Notes: a model not told the origin generated them from the sequence alone. Numbered from the stretch's first letter, positions 27,985 through 36,091 are shown. The stretch is DNA of 64,000 bases from Neisseria dentiae (GCF_024580525.1 NZ_JANIKQ010000001.1:62001-126000); one strand, 5' to 3'. Numbers and translations: made by a program.

Positions 27985-28335
27985 TTAAAACCAGCCTTTG
28001 AGCAAAGTAAACACAAACATCACCACGGCAAAGGCATAAAAGCCCAAACGGGTGCGGTTGCCCACATGAACGTGCATATCATGCAGAATATAGTAGAAAC
28101 GGTGTACGCCGTGCCACAAGATGGTAAACACCACGGCACACAACACCAGATACACTAATTTGTTGCTCACAAAACCGTGCACGCTGTCGTAAAACTCGGC
28201 CGGGCTGCCCAATATGCCGAACGGCAGCAGCAGGCACAGCACCACCAGCACCGGTGCGAGGATGATGGCGGCAACGGTGCCGCCGGCTGAGAAAATGCCC
28301 CAATACAAAGGCTTCATGTGTTTGTTGCTCATCAT
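27985..28335 (-). CDS. frdD: Fumarate reductase membrane anchor subunit D
   Basis: 116 residues with three predicted membrane segments: IFSAGGTVAAIILAPVLVVL, LVYLVLCAVVFTILWHGVHRF and FYAFAVVMFVFTLLKGWF. MKPLYWGIFSAGG and WHGVHRFYYILHDMHVH are typical of FrdD. It anchors FrdAB and carries part of the menaquinol site. GAGGAG precedes the double ATG start, 12 bases after frdC. Confidence 0.93.
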   Translation of the reverse strand: MMSNKHMKPLYWGIFSAGGTVAAIILAPVLVVLCLLLPFGILGSPAEFYDSVHGFVSNKLVYLVLCAVVFTILWHGVHRFYYILHDMHVHVGNRTRLGFYAFAVVMFVFTLLKGWF

Positions 28336-28347
28336 TCTGCTCCTCTG

Positions 28348-28740
28348 TCAGGCCAATACGGCAACCAGTAACACCAACACCACGAACACAGCGGCAAACG
28401 CACCCCAGCTGGCTTTCACCAATACCGCGGCAGGCACGAATTTTTCGCCTTTCTGTATCGGCATCGCCTTGGGCACGGCTTCAAACCAAGTTTTGCTGTT
28501 GAAACAGGCAGCGGCAACGGCCAACAGGTTAAACAGCACCACCAGCGGGCTTGTCTGCATTTCCACCCAGCCGGCCCACGCATCAAAGCTGCCGGCCAAC
28601 GAAGCCAAGCCGCAAAACAGGTTGAGGGCGGCAAATGCCACCGGCACGCTGGTCAGCTCGCGCAGCATATAGAGTTTGAAAAAGCGGTTTTGCATATACC
28701 AATTGGCCGGCTGCTTGGCGGTATAAGGTTTGCGGCTCAT
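28348..28740 (-). CDS. frdC: Fumarate reductase membrane anchor subunit C
   Basis: 130 residues with three membrane segments. The start SRKPYTAKQPANWYMQNRFFKLYMLRELTSVPVAF is very similar to FrdC of enterobacteria and Pasteurellaceae (read RKPY, W-W/Y near residue 14, Y-MxRExT). FrdC with FrdD binds quinol and holds the catalytic dimer on the inner membrane. It begins one base after the frdB stop region. Confidence 0.94.
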   Translation of the reverse strand: MSRKPYTAKQPANWYMQNRFFKLYMLRELTSVPVAFAALNLFCGLASLAGSFDAWAGWVEMQTSPLVVLFNLLAVAAACFNSKTWFEAVPKAMPIQKGEKFVPAAVLVKASWGAFAAVFVVLVLLVAVLA

Positions 28741-28741
28741 A

Positions 28742-29485
28742 TTATGCCTCCTCTTTTTTCAGGTTGGACAATGCCCAAAACGGCACAGCTGCGGCTTTGG
28801 CCTGCTGGATGGCGCCGGCGGGATCGACGTGTTTCGGGCATACTTCCGAGCAGTAACCCACAAACGTGCATGGCCAAATACCATTCTCGCCGTTCATCAC
28901 TTTAAAGCGTCCGGCTCTGCCGGTATCGCGGTTGTCGAGGTTGTAGCGGTGCGCCAGCGCGGTGGCGGCTGGGCCGAGAAAATTGGCGTTCAAACCCACC
29001 TGCGGGCAGGCCTGATAACACAGCATGCAATTGATACACATGGTGTATTGCTTGAATTTGGCCAGCTCGGCAGGGGTTTGGCGGTATTCCTTATCGGCCA
29101 GCGCGCGCGGGTTTTTATTGATGATGTAGGGTTTGACCGACTCAAGTTTTGCGATAAACGGATCGGCATCCACAATCAAATCTTTTTCGATGGGAAACTG
29201 ATCAAGCGCGCCCACGGTGATTTTACCTACCGCAGCATATTCGCGCACGAAAGTGGAACAGGCAAGTTTGGGTTCGCCGTTGACCACCATGCCGCACGAG
29301 CCGCACACTTCCATGCGGCACGACCAGCGGTAGGCCAGCTCCGGTTCGAAATCGTCTTTCACCAGCGCGAGTGCGTCCAAAATCGACATATCCTGCGTCC
29401 ATTCGATATCGAACACCTGCGGCCACGGTTTTTCGTCGACACCCGGGCGGTAGCGCATCACTTCCAGTTTGATGGTATTGCTCAT
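28742..29485 (-). CDS. frdB: Fumarate reductase iron-sulfur subunit B
   Basis: 247 residues with all three cluster sites: [2Fe-2S] Cys56, Cys61, Cys64, Cys76; then two ferredoxin-like groups Cys150, Cys153, Cys156, Cys160 and Cys206, Cys212, Cys216 serving the [4Fe-4S] and [3Fe-4S] centres. YRWSCRMEVCGSCGMVVNG and FVGYCSEVCPKHVDPA are characteristic. It passes electrons from quinol to FrdA. It overlaps frdA by four bases (ATGA). Confidence 0.96.
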   Translation of the reverse strand: MSNTIKLEVMRYRPGVDEKPWPQVFDIEWTQDMSILDALALVKDDFEPELAYRWSCRMEVCGSCGMVVNGEPKLACSTFVREYAAVGKITVGALDQFPIEKDLIVDADPFIAKLESVKPYIINKNPRALADKEYRQTPAELAKFKQYTMCINCMLCYQACPQVGLNANFLGPAATALAHRYNLDNRDTGRAGRFKVMNGENGIWPCTFVGYCSEVCPKHVDPAGAIQQAKAAAVPFWALSNLKKEEA

Positions 29486-31254
29486 GATTTTTTCTCCCCT
29501 TCTGCACCGTAAACCCGTTTGGCGGGCTGCGATTTGGTGATTAACACGCTGCTGTATTCAATCTGCGGGGGTTCTTGGCCGCCGCGGTAAAAACTCAGGG
29601 TGTGTTTGAGGAAGTTTTCGTCGTCGCGCTCGGGGAAATCCAAACGCTGGTGTGCGCCACGCGACTCGGTGCGGGCATCGGCGGAATAAATCATCGCCTC
29701 GGCCACATCCAACAGATAACCCAGCTCGATGGTGGTGAGCCAATCGGTGTTGTACGTGTCGGAATGGTCGGTTACGCGCACATTCTGATAGCGCGCTTTC
29801 AAATCGCGGATGGCGGCTTTGGCGCGCGCACCGTTTTCGGCGCTGCGGTAAATGCCCACTTCTGCCTCCATCATCGCGCCCAGTTCGCGGCGGATGTCGG
29901 CCGGTTTCTCGGTGCCGCCGGTGCGGTTTTTCAATTCGGCAAACGGTTGGTAAGCCTGCTCTGCCAACGCGGCGAACGCTTCGCGGCTCAAACCGCTGCC
30001 GACGGTTTGCGCGTGTTTCAGCGCATCTTCACCCGCCACTTTGCCGAATACACACAGCTCGGCCAGCGAATTCGAACCCAAACGGTTGGCGCCGTGCAGG
30101 CCCACCGACGAACATTCGCCTACGGCAAACAGTCCTTTGATGCGGGTTTCGCAACGCTGGTTGGTTTCGATGCCGCCCATGGTGTAGTGTGCGGTCGGGC
30201 GCACCGGAATCGGCTCGTGCACGGGATCGACACCGACGAATTTCTGAGCCAGCGAGCGGATAAACGGCAGCCGCTCATTGATGAAGTCTTCGCCCAGATG
30301 GCGCAAATCCAAATGCACCGCATCGCCGCGCGGCGTGCTGATGGTGCGGCCGGCTTTCCATTCGTGGTAGAACGCCTGCGACAGGCGGTCGCGCGGCCCC
30401 AGTTCCATATATTTGTTTTTCGGCTCGCCGATAGGCGTTTCCGGGCCTAAGCCGTAATCCTGCAAATAACGGTAGCCGTCTTTGTTTACCAGAATACCGC
30501 CTTCGCCGCGGCAGCCTTCGGTCATCAGAATGCCCGAACCGGGCAAGCCGGTGGGGTGGTATTGAACGAATTCCATATCGCGCAGCGGCACGCCGTGGCG
30601 GTAGGCCATCGCCATGCCGTCGCCGGTTACGATGCCGCCGTTGGTGTTGAAAGCGAACACGCGCCCTGCGCCGCCGGTGGCGATGATCACGCTTTTCGCC
30701 TGTACCGCGCGCACCACGCCTTCTTGTAGGCCGTAGCACAACACGCCGGCCAATTCGCCGTTATTAATTAACAAATCAAGCGCGAAATGTTCGTCCAAGC
30801 GTTTGATGTTGGGATACTGCATCGAGGTTTGGAACAAAGTATGCAGCATATGGAAGCCGGTTTTGTCGGCGGCAAACCACGTGCGCGGAATTTTCATGCC
30901 GCCGAAACGGCGCACATTGGCGCGGCCGTCGGGCAGGCGCGACCACGGGCAGCCCCAGTGTTCCATCTGAATCATCTCTTCGGTGGCGTGTTCGACAAAA
31001 TACTGCACCACATCCTGCTCGCACAGCCAGTCGCCGCCCGAAACGGTGTCGTTGAAGTGGTTTTCGAGCGAATCGTCGTCGCGCACTACACCGGCCGAAC
31101 CGCCTTCCGCCGCCACGGTATGGCTGCGCATCGGATAAACTTTGGAAATCAGGTGTACGGTTTTATCGGGTGCGGCGCGCGCGATTTCAATCGCCGCCCG
31201 CAAGCCCGCACCACCTGCGCCCACAATCGCCACATCGGTTTGAATGATGTCCAT
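29482..31254 (-). CDS. frdA: Fumarate reductase flavoprotein subunit A
   Basis: 590 residues. The FAD dinucleotide fold is VGAGGAGLRAA (about residues 11-21). His45 in MRSHTVAAEGG is the covalent flavin attachment. EFVQYHPTGLPGSGILMTEGCRGEGG and the later HYTMGGIETN contain the active-site His/Arg residues. The overall sequence, together with two separate three-helix anchors, makes this a four-subunit menaquinol:fumarate reductase of the enterobacterial/Pasteurellaceae type, not succinate dehydrogenase with cytochrome b subunits. First gene of frdABCD. A perfect stem, GCCTTTT / AAAAGGC, is at 31322-31338 about 70 bases upstream. Confidence 0.95.
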   Translation of the reverse strand: MDIIQTDVAIVGAGGAGLRAAIEIARAAPDKTVHLISKVYPMRSHTVAAEGGSAGVVRDDDSLENHFNDTVSGGDWLCEQDVVQYFVEHATEEMIQMEHWGCPWSRLPDGRANVRRFGGMKIPRTWFAADKTGFHMLHTLFQTSMQYPNIKRLDEHFALDLLINNGELAGVLCYGLQEGVVRAVQAKSVIIATGGAGRVFAFNTNGGIVTGDGMAMAYRHGVPLRDMEFVQYHPTGLPGSGILMTEGCRGEGGILVNKDGYRYLQDYGLGPETPIGEPKNKYMELGPRDRLSQAFYHEWKAGRTISTPRGDAVHLDLRHLGEDFINERLPFIRSLAQKFVGVDPVHEPIPVRPTAHYTMGGIETNQRCETRIKGLFAVGECSSVGLHGANRLGSNSLAELCVFGKVAGEDALKHAQTVGSGLSREAFAALAEQAYQPFAELKNRTGGTEKPADIRRELGAMMEAEVGIYRSAENGARAKAAIRDLKARYQNVRVTDHSDTYNTDWLTTIELGYLLDVAEAMIYSADARTESRGAHQRLDFPERDDENFLKHTLSFYRGGQEPPQIEYSSVLITKSQPAKRVYGAEGEKKS

Positions 31255-31436
31255 ATTGTCTGCCTTTTTTGTTGGTAGTCGGTTGTGTTATTAAACAACA
31301 TTGTAAACAAATCCTGTAACCGCCTTTTGACAAAAGGCAAATTTAGCCGAATCTCGCCGGCTTTAACCGTAAAAAAGGCCGTCTGAAAAGACGGCCCTGT
31401 CAAAAAAGAAATAAAAATACGCATAAACCGGCGCCC

Positions 31437-31531
31437 TATAGCTAATCCAATTTAAGATAAGTATAAAACGGCGGGCCGCAGATAATACAAATAGTACGGC
31501 AAGGTGAACCAACGCTGTAATTATTTTTAAA
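31437..31531. repeat. Decayed Correia-type element
   Basis: TATAGCTAATCCAATTTAAG at the left, then a core GATAATACAAATAGTACGGC followed by AAGGTGAACCAACGCTGTAA. This is the Correia core with several substitutions; the right end is worn. It lies between frdA and the thioesterase gene. Confidence 0.65.
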
Positions 31532-31543
31532 GCGGGGCAGCTA

Positions 31544-32038
31544 TTACTCTCCGCAGGCGTTGCAGCCGGGCATACTGCCCGCTTGAAGGCGCAGGGCTTT
31601 GCGCTGTTCGGCTGCCTCGAAACGGCAGTGCTGCTGCTCGGTTTTCAATTCCAACGGCGGCACGGGCACGGGCTTGCCGTCTTCCACCGCCACCATGGTG
31701 AAATAACAGCTGTTGGTGTGGCGCACGGTGCGTTCACGGATATTCTGCGCCTCCACGCGTATGCCCACCTCCATCGAGGTGCGGCCGACATGGTTGACAC
31801 TGGCTAAAAAAGTAACCAGTTCGCCCACATAAATCGGTTCTTTGAAGGTAACTTTGTCCACCGAAAGGGTTACGCAGTAGTGGCCGCTGTAACGGCTGGC
31901 GCAGGCATAGGCCACTTGGTCGAGCAGTTTGAGCAGGTCGCCGCCGTGCACGTTGCCGCTGAAATTGGCCATGTCGGGCGTCATCAATACCGACATCTGT
32001 AATTCATGTTGGAATTCTGTTGCAGTGTGTGTGTTCAT
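31544..32038 (-). CDS. Acyl-CoA thioesterase (hotdog fold, YciA/BACH type)
   Basis: 164 residues. The hotdog core has MTPDMANFSGNVHGGDLLKLLDQVAYACASRYSG, with the catalytic-type Asn and Asp residues, and VDKVTFKEPIYVGELVTFLASVNHVGRTSMEV. This is the usual pattern of cytoplasmic acyl-CoA thioesterases; a neisserial homologue is known as a hexameric thioesterase. The C-terminal tail has three cysteines (QHC, PGC, NACGE). The preferred acyl chain cannot be read from sequence. Confidence 0.88.
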   Translation of the reverse strand: MNTHTATEFQHELQMSVLMTPDMANFSGNVHGGDLLKLLDQVAYACASRYSGHYCVTLSVDKVTFKEPIYVGELVTFLASVNHVGRTSMEVGIRVEAQNIRERTVRHTNSCYFTMVAVEDGKPVPVPPLELKTEQQHCRFEAAEQRKALRLQAGSMPGCNACGE

Positions 32039-32079
32039 ATTGTGCTTTCTTTAAATATCCGAGGCCGTCTGAAAAAAAC

Positions 32080-33144
32080 TTACAGCCATTTTTTGCGTGA
32101 GAAAAAGGTTAACAGGCCCACAATCACCAAGGCCATCAGGCCGAGCACCATAAAATAGCCGTAACGCCAATGCAGTTCGGGCATATTGTCGAAATTCATA
32201 CCGTAAATACCGGTGATTACGGTTAGCGGCATAAACAGAATGGTAATCACGGTCAATACGCGCATCTGCTGGTTCAAGCGGTTGGATTGGAACGACAAAT
32301 GCACGTCCATCATGCCCACAACGGTATCGCGCGAGGCATCCAAAGATTCGGTTAACTGCACGGTGTGGTCATACACATCGCGCAGATAAATGCCCGCCTC
32401 GCCCTGAAAAATAGTGAAATCGCCGTGCGCCAAACGGTAAAGCACATCACGCAGCGGTTGCAGGGTTCGCCTCAACCGCACGGCGTCGCGCTTGAGGCGG
32501 TGGATGCGCCCGAGCAGCTCGTTGTTGTCGATGTTGGCGTTAAACAGGGTTTTATCGATGGCTTCGACGCGATGGTCGTATTGGTTGAGCGTGATGAAAT
32601 AATCGTCTATCAGGCGGTCGATAATGCGGTAGGCGAGAAAAGCGGCGGGCTTGTTGCGGATATCGCAGCGGCTGTCGGCCATCTGCTTGCGGATACTGCT
32701 GAACAACCCCAGCGGGCGCTGTTGGAAAGTAAACACGAAATCTTTGCCCGCAATCAGGTAAACCTGATCCGATTGCAACTTGCCTGCGTTGTATTGATAC
32801 ACCCGCGCGGCAATAAAAACATAGTGGCCGTAATCCTCGATTTTAGGGCGCTGTTTGCGGCTGAGAATGTCTTCCAGCACCAAATCGTGAATATCGTAAG
32901 GCGCCAGCAACGGTTGCAACACATTAATATCGTTGATGCCGACAAAATGCAGCCAATTGGTTTCGCCTGCTGCGGGAACATGCAGGGCGGCCGCACATTC
33001 CTGCGGCAGAAAATCTGCTTGGAAAAAACTGCCGGCAGAATAAACGGTTTGGTGCAGCGCGTGTTGCGGCACATCGGAAATATCGCTGCGCGGCACCGCG
33101 CCTTCGGCAGGCGGAAACGGTGTGGAAACGGTGGTATCGGTCAT
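32080..33144 (-). CDS. corA: CorA-type magnesium transporter
   Basis: 354 residues: a long soluble N-terminal domain, a stalk helix, and two C-terminal membrane segments. The CorA signature YGMN is at about residues 314-317 (IYGMNFDNMPEL), followed by the second segment YGYFMVLGLMALVIVGLLTFF and a basic end SRKKWL. It forms a pentameric Mg2+ (or Co2+/Ni2+) channel in the inner membrane. The N-terminal 35 residues look disordered. No Mg-responsive leader was recognised. Confidence 0.94.
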   Translation of the reverse strand: MTDTTVSTPFPPAEGAVPRSDISDVPQHALHQTVYSAGSFFQADFLPQECAAALHVPAAGETNWLHFVGINDINVLQPLLAPYDIHDLVLEDILSRKQRPKIEDYGHYVFIAARVYQYNAGKLQSDQVYLIAGKDFVFTFQQRPLGLFSSIRKQMADSRCDIRNKPAAFLAYRIIDRLIDDYFITLNQYDHRVEAIDKTLFNANIDNNELLGRIHRLKRDAVRLRRTLQPLRDVLYRLAHGDFTIFQGEAGIYLRDVYDHTVQLTESLDASRDTVVGMMDVHLSFQSNRLNQQMRVLTVITILFMPLTVITGIYGMNFDNMPELHWRYGYFMVLGLMALVIVGLLTFFSRKKWL

Positions 33145-33281
33145 ATCGGTTACATCATGGTGAGGCCGTCTGAAAAACTGCGTGTTACGCCTTTACGGCA
33201 AAGCGGCTATTTTATACCTTTATATTTATACCCGCCCGGCCGGAAGATGTCGATTCCGATTAACTGCGGCTATGGTGCCTA

Positions 33282-33818
33282 TCAAACACCGCCGCTTTTC
33301 AAGTGTGGCATGCCAAAAACAGGCAAGCGGTTTTTCAATGCCAAACTGTTGGCAACGATGTTGCCGCAATCACTCAGGCTCAATTCTGTTTCGGCAATCA
33401 GCAGGTTGGCAGGGCGGCCTGCGTGCAAGCTCATGCGGATTTCGGCGGGCACAAACGGCAGTTTGTGGCGGGCGGCAAAAGCGGCGGCGCGGCGGTTGGC
33501 CAGTTTGAGCATAGGCGTGAGGGTAACGTCGAGATGAAAACGGCGCACGCCCAAAACAATGATGCGGGCGGCGAACCAATCGGCTTCTTCGGTAAACACA
33601 TCCGGGCTGCGGCTGTCGAAATCATGGCGCATGGCGGCAATCAGTGTGGCAACGGTGCGGATTTGCGGCAACAATGCCTCGCTCACTTGGATACCGTCGG
33701 TTTGCGGCAGCCCGGTAGCGCATAAATCGCTGCGGTGGGTGTTGCCGTCAACAATCAGATGGCAGCGGTGCAAGGCGGCGGGTTGTGTTTGGGCGGTGTG
33801 TAAGGCGGCGGTTTTCAT
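33282..33818 (-). CDS. Hypothetical protein, 178 aa
   Basis: The start at 33818 (MKTAALHTAQTQPA) has AGGAG six bases upstream and is preferred to an ATG nine codons earlier. The protein is soluble, with no signal, and is rich in Ala, Leu, Arg and His. Recognisable blocks are QVSEALLPQIRTVATLIAAMRHDF and TPMLKLANRRAAAFAARHK. I do not recognise the family. It sits alone between corA and the ubiX unit and is closed on the promoter side by that unit's terminators. Confidence 0.6.
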   Translation of the reverse strand: MKTAALHTAQTQPAALHRCHLIVDGNTHRSDLCATGLPQTDGIQVSEALLPQIRTVATLIAAMRHDFDSRSPDVFTEEADWFAARIIVLGVRRFHLDVTLTPMLKLANRRAAAFAARHKLPFVPAEIRMSLHAGRPANLLIAETELSLSDCGNIVANSLALKNRLPVFGMPHLKSGGV

Positions 33819-33881
33819 GTTTTGCTCCTGTTCGGTATTTTTCATCTGTTTACAGGCGGCGGATTTTTAAAACCAACAAAA

Positions 33882-33905
33882 AGCCGCCTGAAAATTCGGG
33901 CGGCT
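33882..33905 (-). terminator. Second stem-loop beyond the ubiX unit
   Basis: AGCCGCC / GGCGGCT with a 10-base loop, followed by TTTTT on the minus strand. The left arm reads GCCGCCTGAA, one base from the DUS core. Confidence 0.65.
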
Positions 33906-33951
33906 CTGTTTCGCGTTTGCTTAAAGTTTATCTGGCATTTCAGACAAGCGC

Positions 33952-33979
33952 AAAAAAGTACCGCACGTTTGTGTGGTAC
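33952..33979 (-). terminator. Intrinsic terminator of the ubiX / small-ORF unit
   Basis: On the minus strand GTACCACAC / GTGCGGTAC (one mismatch) close a 4-base loop and are followed by TTTTTT. It lies 52 bases past the 26-codon ORF. Confidence 0.8.
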
Positions 33980-34030
33980 CAATAAAAATAAGCAAAGGGG
34001 CGAATGTTTGAAGTGTTCATGGGCGGCAAT

Positions 34031-34111
34031 TTAAAACAAAGCGTCGAGAATTGTCAATATCCATTGCGCAAATGCAGCAATCATGGCGATAAATTGTTGT
34101 AATCCTTCCAT
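34031..34111 (-). CDS. Tiny hydrophobic ORF, 26 codons, coupled to ubiX
   Basis: The ATG at 34111 comes one base after the ubiX TAA (34115-34113). The sequence GGGGAG, inside the end of ubiX, is 9-10 bases upstream, a good ribosome-binding spacing. The peptide begins MEGLQQFIAMIAAF, continues AQWILTI and ends LDALF. It has two acidic residues (Glu2, Asp23), no basic residue, and one Trp in the middle, so it would be either a short membrane helix or an amphipathic peptide. A terminator follows after 52 bases, so the ORF is within the ubiX transcript. No family is recognised, and whether it is translated is unknown. Confidence 0.45.
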   Translation of the reverse strand: MEGLQQFIAMIAAFAQWILTILDALF

Positions 34112-34112
34112 T

Positions 34113-34736
34113 TTATTTTTCTCCCCATTTCGACATCAACATGTGCGGTATGCGCAGTTGGTCGAGAATGCGCGCCACCACAAAGTCCACCAAATCGCCG
34201 ACCGACTGCGGATGGTGGTAAAACCCTGGCGAAGGCGGCAAGATAACCGCACCCAAACGGGCAAGAGCGAGCAGGTTTTCAAGGTGCAGGGCCGACAGCG
34301 GTGCTTCGCGCGGCACCACCACCAACGGACGGCGCTCTTTCAGGCACACATCTGCCGCGCGTTCGATCAAATGGTCGGAAGTACCATGCGCCACCGCCGC
34401 CACAACGCCCATACTGGCCGGGCAGATAATCATGGCATCGGCGGGGTTGGTGCCCGAAGCCGGCGGCGCGAACCATTCGTCTTTGCCGAACACCCGCAAC
34501 TGCTGCGCCGAAACGCCGTATTTTTCGCACAACAACGCCTGGCAGGCGGCGGGCGACGACGGCAGGGCAAGGTTCGCCTCCTGCTGCGCCACCACTTGCG
34601 CGGCTTGGGAATACAGCAGCCACACGGTTTTACCGCTTTGCAGCAGGCATTCGAGCAGACGGATGCCGTAGGGCATGCCCGACGCGCCGGTAAAGGCCAG
34701 AGTAACGGTTTGTATCGGATGCGGCTGGGTATTCAT
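34113..34736 (-). CDS. ubiX: Flavin prenyltransferase UbiX
   Basis: 207 residues. LAFTGASGMPYGIRLLECLL is the FMN-binding start, MIICPASMGVVAAVAHGTSDHLIERAADVCLKERRPLVVVPREAPLS is the conserved middle with the catalytic region, and GFYHHPQSVGDLVDFVVARILDQL the end. UbiX makes prenylated FMN, the cofactor of the decarboxylase UbiD in ubiquinone synthesis. ubiD is not in the window. The end of the gene overlaps the signals of the next tiny ORF. Confidence 0.95.
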   Translation of the reverse strand: MNTQPHPIQTVTLAFTGASGMPYGIRLLECLLQSGKTVWLLYSQAAQVVAQQEANLALPSSPAACQALLCEKYGVSAQQLRVFGKDEWFAPPASGTNPADAMIICPASMGVVAAVAHGTSDHLIERAADVCLKERRPLVVVPREAPLSALHLENLLALARLGAVILPPSPGFYHHPQSVGDLVDFVVARILDQLRIPHMLMSKWGEK

Positions 34737-34870
34737 AGGCAGGGGAATCTGTAAAAACGGTGAATATAATACGGTGTTGTTTTCAGACGGCCGATAAACT
34801 TACAAACGGCCCGGATATGGCGCACCGTGAAAATTTAGCAAAGGCCGTCTGAAAAACGGTTTGATTTTTT

Positions 34871-35221
34871 TCAATCGGCGCTGCGTTCGATTTCCACACC
34901 CACTTCGCGCACATCGGGCAGAATGCCGGGCTTCACAATCCTCACCCGCACCCATAGTGCGCCGAAGTCGGACAATACCAAATCAGCAACGTGTTCCGCC
35001 AATGCTTCGAGCAGCAAAAAACGCTGGTTTTTCAGGCTGGCGCGTACGGCTTCGCACACGTCGGCATAATGTACGGTATTGTTGATATCGTCGTCCGCAC
35101 CCGATTTTTCAGGCACGCCGACAACCAGATCCAACAGCAGGGTTTGCGGCTGCTCGCGCTCCCAATCGTACACGCCGATCAAGGTTTCGGCTTTCATGCC
35201 GTGTAAAAAAATTTTATCCAT
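34871..35221 (-). CDS. folB: Dihydroneopterin aldolase
   Basis: 116 residues. MDKIFLHGMKAETLIGVYDWEREQPQTLLLDL (tunnelling fold, with the conserved Glu in GVYDWERE), NNTVHYADVCEAV, RFLLLEALAEHVADLVL and KPGILPDVREVGVEIER are typical. It splits dihydroneopterin in folate synthesis. An in-frame GTG seven codons upstream is possible, but family length supports the ATG at 35221. It is divergent from plsY, with about 60 bases between them, as in many proteobacteria. Confidence 0.93.
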   Translation of the reverse strand: MDKIFLHGMKAETLIGVYDWEREQPQTLLLDLVVGVPEKSGADDDINNTVHYADVCEAVRASLKNQRFLLLEALAEHVADLVLSDFGALWVRVRIVKPGILPDVREVGVEIERSAD

Positions 35222-35282
35222 TTTCAGTTGCGCCGTTTTCACGTTAAAATCAGTTTTCCATTCTAAAACAAAAGTTGCTGTA

Positions 35283-35915
35283 ATGTTTAATTTCTTGGTT
35301 GTAACGGCCGGTTATGTAATCGGCTCGCTTTCTTTTGCGGTGATTGTGTCAAAATTTTACGGCATGGCCGACCCGCGCACCTACGGCTCGGGCAACCCCG
35401 GCGCCACCAATGTTTTACGCAGCGGCAAGAAAAAAGCGGCGGCCTTAACTCTGTTGGGCGATGCGCTCAAAGGCTTGGTTGCCGTATTGCTGGCAAAATG
35501 GCTGCAAGAACCGCTCGGGCTGGATCCGGCCACCATTGCTTTGGTTGCCGTGGCCGCACTGGTGGGGCATATGTGGCCGGTGTTTTTCAACTTCAAAGGC
35601 GGTAAAGGCGTGGCCACCGCTTTGGGCGTGCTGCTCGCATTATCATGGCCGACCGCTTTGGTTTGTGCCGCCGTTTGGCTGATGATGGCTTTCGGCTTTA
35701 AAGTGTCTTCACTGGCGGCGCTGGTGGCCACCGTTATCAGCCCGCTGGCAGCCTATTTCTTTATGCCCTACCCTTCGTGGGTTTTGTCGACGGTTGTTAT
35801 CGCCCTTTTGGTGCTTTACCGGCATAAAAGCAATATCAGCAACCTGTTGAGCGGGAAAGAGGGAAAAATCGGCGAAAAAGCGGACGCACAACAGCCGGAT
35901 AAAGAAACCGAATAA
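35283..35915 (+). CDS. plsY: Acyl-phosphate:glycerol-3-phosphate acyltransferase PlsY
   Basis: 210-residue integral membrane enzyme that starts phospholipid synthesis from acyl-phosphate. The three PlsY motifs are visible: IGSLSFAVIVSKF, YGSGNPGATNVLRSGKKKAA and GHMWPVFFNFKGGKGVATALG. About five membrane segments. The frame is open much further upstream, but the family start MFNFLVVTAGYVIGS fixes the ATG at 35283. The charged tail (GKEGKIGEKADAQQPDKETE) is cytoplasmic or periplasmic filler. Confidence 0.95.
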   Translation: MFNFLVVTAGYVIGSLSFAVIVSKFYGMADPRTYGSGNPGATNVLRSGKKKAAALTLLGDALKGLVAVLLAKWLQEPLGLDPATIALVAVAALVGHMWPVFFNFKGGKGVATALGVLLALSWPTALVCAAVWLMMAFGFKVSSLAALVATVISPLAAYFFMPYPSWVLSTVVIALLVLYRHKSNISNLLSGKEGKIGEKADAQQPDKETE

Positions 35916-35925
35916 AACCAAGCAC

Positions 35926-35948
35926 AAAGCAGCCCGGGCTGCTTTTTT
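35926..35948 (+). terminator. Terminator after plsY
   Basis: AAAGCAGCCCGGGCTGCTTTTTT: 8-base self-complementary arms with almost no loop, followed by a T run. It is not DUS-based. Confidence 0.85.
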
Positions 35949-36091
35949 ACATTTGATTCACTCATAGTTTGATTCACTCATAGTTAAACCACTTACCCAC
36001 TAACAGTTTCGTCATACTCGGGCTTGACCCGAGTATCTCAAAATTTTTTGAAAATCAAGATACTGTTGATTGACTATATACATTTGATTCA
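35949..36091. repeat. Paired-palindrome repeat, copy 4, with flanking direct repeat
   Basis: The left module is intact at 36011-36038; the right is cut to AGATACTGTTGATTGAC. The element is bracketed by a 12-base direct repeat ACATTTGATTCA (35949-35960 and 36080-36091), which looks like a target duplication. A 16-base tandem copy of TTTGATTCACTCATAG sits at its left side. Confidence 0.75.

Noticed and set aside
31255..31380. FNR box upstream of frdA
   Set aside because: I looked for TTGAT-N4-ATCAA in the likely promoter and saw no match good enough to report.
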